Source: an uncultured Azospirillum sp. (GTDB lineage Bacteria > Pseudomonadota > Alphaproteobacteria > RF32 > CAG-239). From it: a DNA stretch of 43,551 nt. Position 1 is the first letter of the stretch; every line of letters begins with the position of its first letter. Positions 41,091 to 43,551 of the stretch are shown here, piece by piece. Under the pieces are notes generated by a model. The model was not told the origin of the DNA and did not search any database. It was given only the letters and a program-made list of their open reading frames with translations. The DNA is taken from assembly GCA_902489795.1 (NCBI GenBank), contig CABUBU010000014.1, forward strand, positions 1 to 43,551. Direction: 5' to 3'. The position numbers were made by a program, and so were the translations under genes.

Positions 41091-41105
41091 TTTTCCGGCG
41101 GAAAA
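41091..41105. promoter_or_regulatory. 15-base palindrome upstream of the AmpG-like gene
   Basis: TTTTCCG-G-CGGAAAA, perfectly symmetric, 6 bases before a TATACT (-10-like, 41111-41116). No good -35 lies at the right distance, so an operator is possible but weak. Confidence 0.3.
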
Positions 41106-41172
41106 TGGATTATACTATATAAAAAATTAACCTGTCCGTGCTATAAAAACGCAAATAAGGGAGAGTTTGCCG

Positions 41173-42453
41173 ATGTTTGCAAAATGGCTGGACGCCGCGA
41201 AAATTTATGCCGACCGGAGAATGCCGGTAATGCTGGCGTTCGGCTTTTCCAGCGGTTTTCCGCTGCTTCTGGTCGGCAGCACGCTGACGGTGTGGCTGCA
41301 GGAAAGTCAGATTCCCTATGCTTTGATCGGCCTTTTTTCGCTGACGCGGATGCCCTACGGCTTCAAGTGGATATGGTCGCCGCTGATCGACCGCATCCGG
41401 CTGCCGTTGTTTGAGCGTCTGGGCCGCCGCCGCGGCTGGGCGTTGTTCATCCAGTTGTGCATGCTGGCAGCCATTCTCGCGATGTCGGCGGTCAACCCGG
41501 CTGAGCATACGGCCTGGATGGCGCTTCTGGCATTGATCGTCGCCGGCTGTTCGGCCTCGCAGGACATTGTTCTCGACGCCTACCGCATTGACAGTTTTGA
41601 AACCGCGGAGCAGGGTGCCGGCTCGGCCGTTTTCGTGCTGGGCTACCGGCTGGGAATGCTTTTTTCCGGCGCTTTTGCCCTGTGGCTGACGACCTGGCTC
41701 GACTGGCGGGAAGTTTATGTCGTGATGGCGCTCGGCGCTCTGGTCGGCATTGTGACCGTGCTGCTGGCCAAAGAGCCGTATAAGGACCGCGCTTACCGGG
41801 AAGAACGGGAGAAGCTGCCGTTTAAACCCCGGCTGCGGCGTTTTTTGCGGGAATCCGTTTATGAACCGTTTAAGGATTTTATGCACCATCACCGCTGGGG
41901 GCTGATTCTGCTGTTTATCCTGCTCTATCGGCTGAGCGACGAATATAAGGCGCCGATGGCTTTCGTTTTTTACAAGGATATGGGGTTCAGTAATGCCCAG
42001 ATCGCTTACGTGTCAAAAATTTACGGCATGCTGGCGACCATTGCCGGCGGCCTGCTCGGCGGCATTTACATCAAACGCAGCGGTTTGCCGAAAGCGCTGA
42101 TGCTGTTCGGCGTTTTGCAGGGCGTGACCAATCTGGTGTATATCGGCCAGGCCTATGCCGGCGACAACGTTTATACCCTGTCGCTGACGATCTGCATGGA
42201 CAATCTGGCTGCCGGCATGGGCACTACCGCGCTGGTTGCCTATATGGCTTCGCTTTGCAACGTGGCCTACAGTGCCACCCAATATGCGCTTTTGTCTTCC
42301 TTGATGAGTCTGCCGCGGGATATTTTTGCCTCAACCAGCGGCATTTTGGCCGATCACGTCAGCTGGCCGCTGTTTTTCCTGATTGCCTCACTGATGGTGC
42401 TGCCGGGACTTTTCCTGCTGGCTTATATGATCAAAAAGAAAGTGCTGTCCTGA
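41173..42453 (+). CDS. AmpG-like muropeptide/anhydromuropeptide permease
   Basis: Inner-membrane MFS transporter, 426 residues from ATG 41173 (GGGAG 8 bases upstream). Typical AmpG features: FGFSSGFPLLLVGSTLTVWLQ near the start, LFSLTRMPYGFKWIWSPLIDRI, ASQDIVLDAYRID and GTTALVAYMASLCN in the second half. AmpG brings cell-wall fragments into the cytosol for recycling. The exact substrate is inferred from the family. Confidence 0.88.
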   Translation: MFAKWLDAAKIYADRRMPVMLAFGFSSGFPLLLVGSTLTVWLQESQIPYALIGLFSLTRMPYGFKWIWSPLIDRIRLPLFERLGRRRGWALFIQLCMLAAILAMSAVNPAEHTAWMALLALIVAGCSASQDIVLDAYRIDSFETAEQGAGSAVFVLGYRLGMLFSGAFALWLTTWLDWREVYVVMALGALVGIVTVLLAKEPYKDRAYREEREKLPFKPRLRRFLRESVYEPFKDFMHHHRWGLILLFILLYRLSDEYKAPMAFVFYKDMGFSNAQIAYVSKIYGMLATIAGGLLGGIYIKRSGLPKALMLFGVLQGVTNLVYIGQAYAGDNVYTLSLTICMDNLAAGMGTTALVAYMASLCNVAYSATQYALLSSLMSLPRDIFASTSGILADHVSWPLFFLIASLMVLPGLFLLAYMIKKKVLS

Positions 42454-42475
42454 TTTTCGGGAAGGGAGAGAAGTT

Positions 42476-42991
42476 ATGAAAATCGTCAATATCGGCGGCG
42501 CGATAAATTCCGGCAAATCCACGGTTGCCGGAATTTTGACCGAAAAGCTGAAGAATGCGGTTTTTATCGAGGTCGACGATCTGCTGTCCGATGAGGAAGC
42601 CGCGTTGTTTCCCGATTTTCCGGCGCGGATAGAAGAGCGCCTGAGGCGGCTTTATGCCGAACTCGGCCGCCATCTCAGGGAACGGCGGTTCGATCACGTC
42701 ATTTTCGCCTATCCGATGACGGAAAGGACTTATGCCGCGATTCGTGCGCTTCTTAAGGACAAGGCGGCGTTTGTCGTCGTCACGCTTAATCCGCCGCTGG
42801 AAAAATGTCTTGTCAACCGCGGCGCGAGAGAACTGACCGACTGGGAAACAAAACGCATCCGGGAAATGTACGCGCGGGGATTCAACCGCTTTGTCCGCTC
42901 CGACCTGATTATCGACAATGACGGACAGACGCCCGAACAAACGGCGGAAACAATCGTTTCGTTCATCACCGCCGGAAAGGGTCCGGGTTAA
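42476..42991 (+). CDS. P-loop nucleotide kinase-like protein
   Basis: 171 residues with a Walker A loop at the start (IGGAINSGKST, residues 6-16), an acidic second site (FIEVDDLLSDEE), a LID-like arginine region (RGARELTDWETKRIREMYAR) and a compact kinase fold. It resembles small nucleotide or shikimate-type kinases, but no substrate motif is clear. It begins 23 bases after the transporter gene. Confidence 0.75.
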   Translation: MKIVNIGGAINSGKSTVAGILTEKLKNAVFIEVDDLLSDEEAALFPDFPARIEERLRRLYAELGRHLRERRFDHVIFAYPMTERTYAAIRALLKDKAAFVVVTLNPPLEKCLVNRGARELTDWETKRIREMYARGFNRFVRSDLIIDNDGQTPEQTAETIVSFITAGKGPG

Positions 42992-43349
42992 TTGCTTTTT
43001 GTTGCTTCGGATTTGCATAAGCGGCCGGCTGTGTCGGATGTTCAAAAATTCGTTGTGCCGAAATAATTGAATCCGCCGCGCTTCTCCCGCAGCCCGTCAT
43101 GCCGAATTTGTCCGAGCCTGCCAAGCTGAGCTTGCCAAATCATGCCAAACCCGTTCGAACCTGCTACGTCGGACTTTCCCGAGTCTGCTATGACTTCCCG
43201 GTAATCCCCCATGCAGAATCGTCCCGAAATCGTCGTGCAGAACCGTCCCGAAGTTTCCGCGTCGGATTTGATCCCCGTATTTTTTCATTTCCCGCACATA
43301 TGCTTATTTCCATTTCTTCTCTGACGCCTGCTTCCTTTTTCGCCTGATC
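42992..43349. other. Non-coding stretch before the tandem repeat
   Basis: No gene or RNA recognised. It holds two degenerate 24-base units (43211-43234 and 43235-43258, sharing GCAGAA.CGTCCCGAA) and a low-complexity C/T-rich pattern. Confidence 0.5.
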
Positions 43350-43551
43350 CGCTTTCTTCCGGCTTTACTTCTGTTTTTGTCCTTTACCCTTATACCTGCA
43401 TTCGCTCTTGTTTCCGATTTTTCCCCAATCCCGTCCCGCTTCTTCCGGTTTTACTCCTGTTTTCGTCCTTCATCCTTATACCCGCATTCGCTCTTGTTTC
43501 CGATTTTCCCCCAATCCCGTCCCGCTTCTTCCGGCTTTACTCCTGTTTTCG
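43350..43551. repeat. Tandem repeat, unit about 86-87 bases, continuing past the window
   Basis: Unit starts at 43350, 43437 and 43523, each with CGCTT(T)CTTCCGG(C/T)TTTAC. Two full units plus a third partial. The plus strand is C/T-rich. The unit length is not a multiple of three and contains no gene. Confidence 0.85.

Noticed and set aside
43350..43551. CRISPR array
   Set aside because: Units are contiguous, about 86 bases and near-identical throughout, with no variable spacers and no cas genes.
1..43551. tRNA, rRNA or tmRNA genes
   Set aside because: No cloverleaf-like arrangement with the usual conserved T-loop, nor any rRNA stretch, was found by reading the gaps between genes; a covariance search was not possible.

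Overview
The window looks like chromosomal DNA from an alphaproteobacterium. Evidence: the nlpD-yajC-secD-secF gene order, a SUF-only iron-sulfur operon, hslV-hslU followed by hemW, separate secD and secF, and a short SlyX ending in PPPHY. Rubredoxin, a flavin reductase of the rubredoxin-partner type and the lack of respiratory genes here fit a low-oxygen, possibly host-associated lineage, but the species cannot be named from this window.

Layout. 1-2830: small and unknown genes, mostly single-gene units with clear terminators (partial unknown protein, 57-residue winged-helix protein, unknown protein, HD-domain protein, small lysine-rich protein). 2971-4990: gpsA, an unknown gene and a composition-shifted stretch with no convincing large gene. 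4991-8837 (minus strand): nlpD-like gene, yajC, secD, secF. 9021-16399 (plus strand): a tightly packed SUF operon, sufB - deoxyribosyltransferase/phosphoesterase fusion - MazG-like pyrophosphohydrolase - sufC - sufD - alpha/beta hydrolase - sufS - sufT. sufE lies about 4.5 kb beyond sufT, at the head of a second operon with a divergent sucC-sucD pair and comF. 17000-17920: a non-coding block made of two copies of an approximately 270-base unit, one split by a 271-base inverted-repeat element. 24264-26338: two glycosyltransferase genes, the second broken by three one-base shifts. 26368-27016: flavin reductase plus rubredoxin. 27082-31019: slyX, mtaD, cold-shock protein, mntP, a Thr-rich secreted protein and an S66 peptidase. 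31196-35530: a giant acidic 1444-residue protein of unknown function with internal repeats. 35793-42991: CPA1 antiporter, murI, hslVU-hemW, AmpG-like transporter, P-loop kinase. 42992-43551: non-coding, ending in an 86-base tandem repeat that runs off the window.

Most unusual points: the SUF operon carries nucleotide-handling genes in its middle; SufD has a 44-residue Cys/His-rich insert (12 Cys, 6 His); SucD has lost its phospho-histidine (Tyr) and its partner Glu (Gln), and SucC has an altered glycine loop; the 1444-residue repeat protein belongs to no family I recognise; and a MITE-like element sits inside a duplicated intergenic unit.
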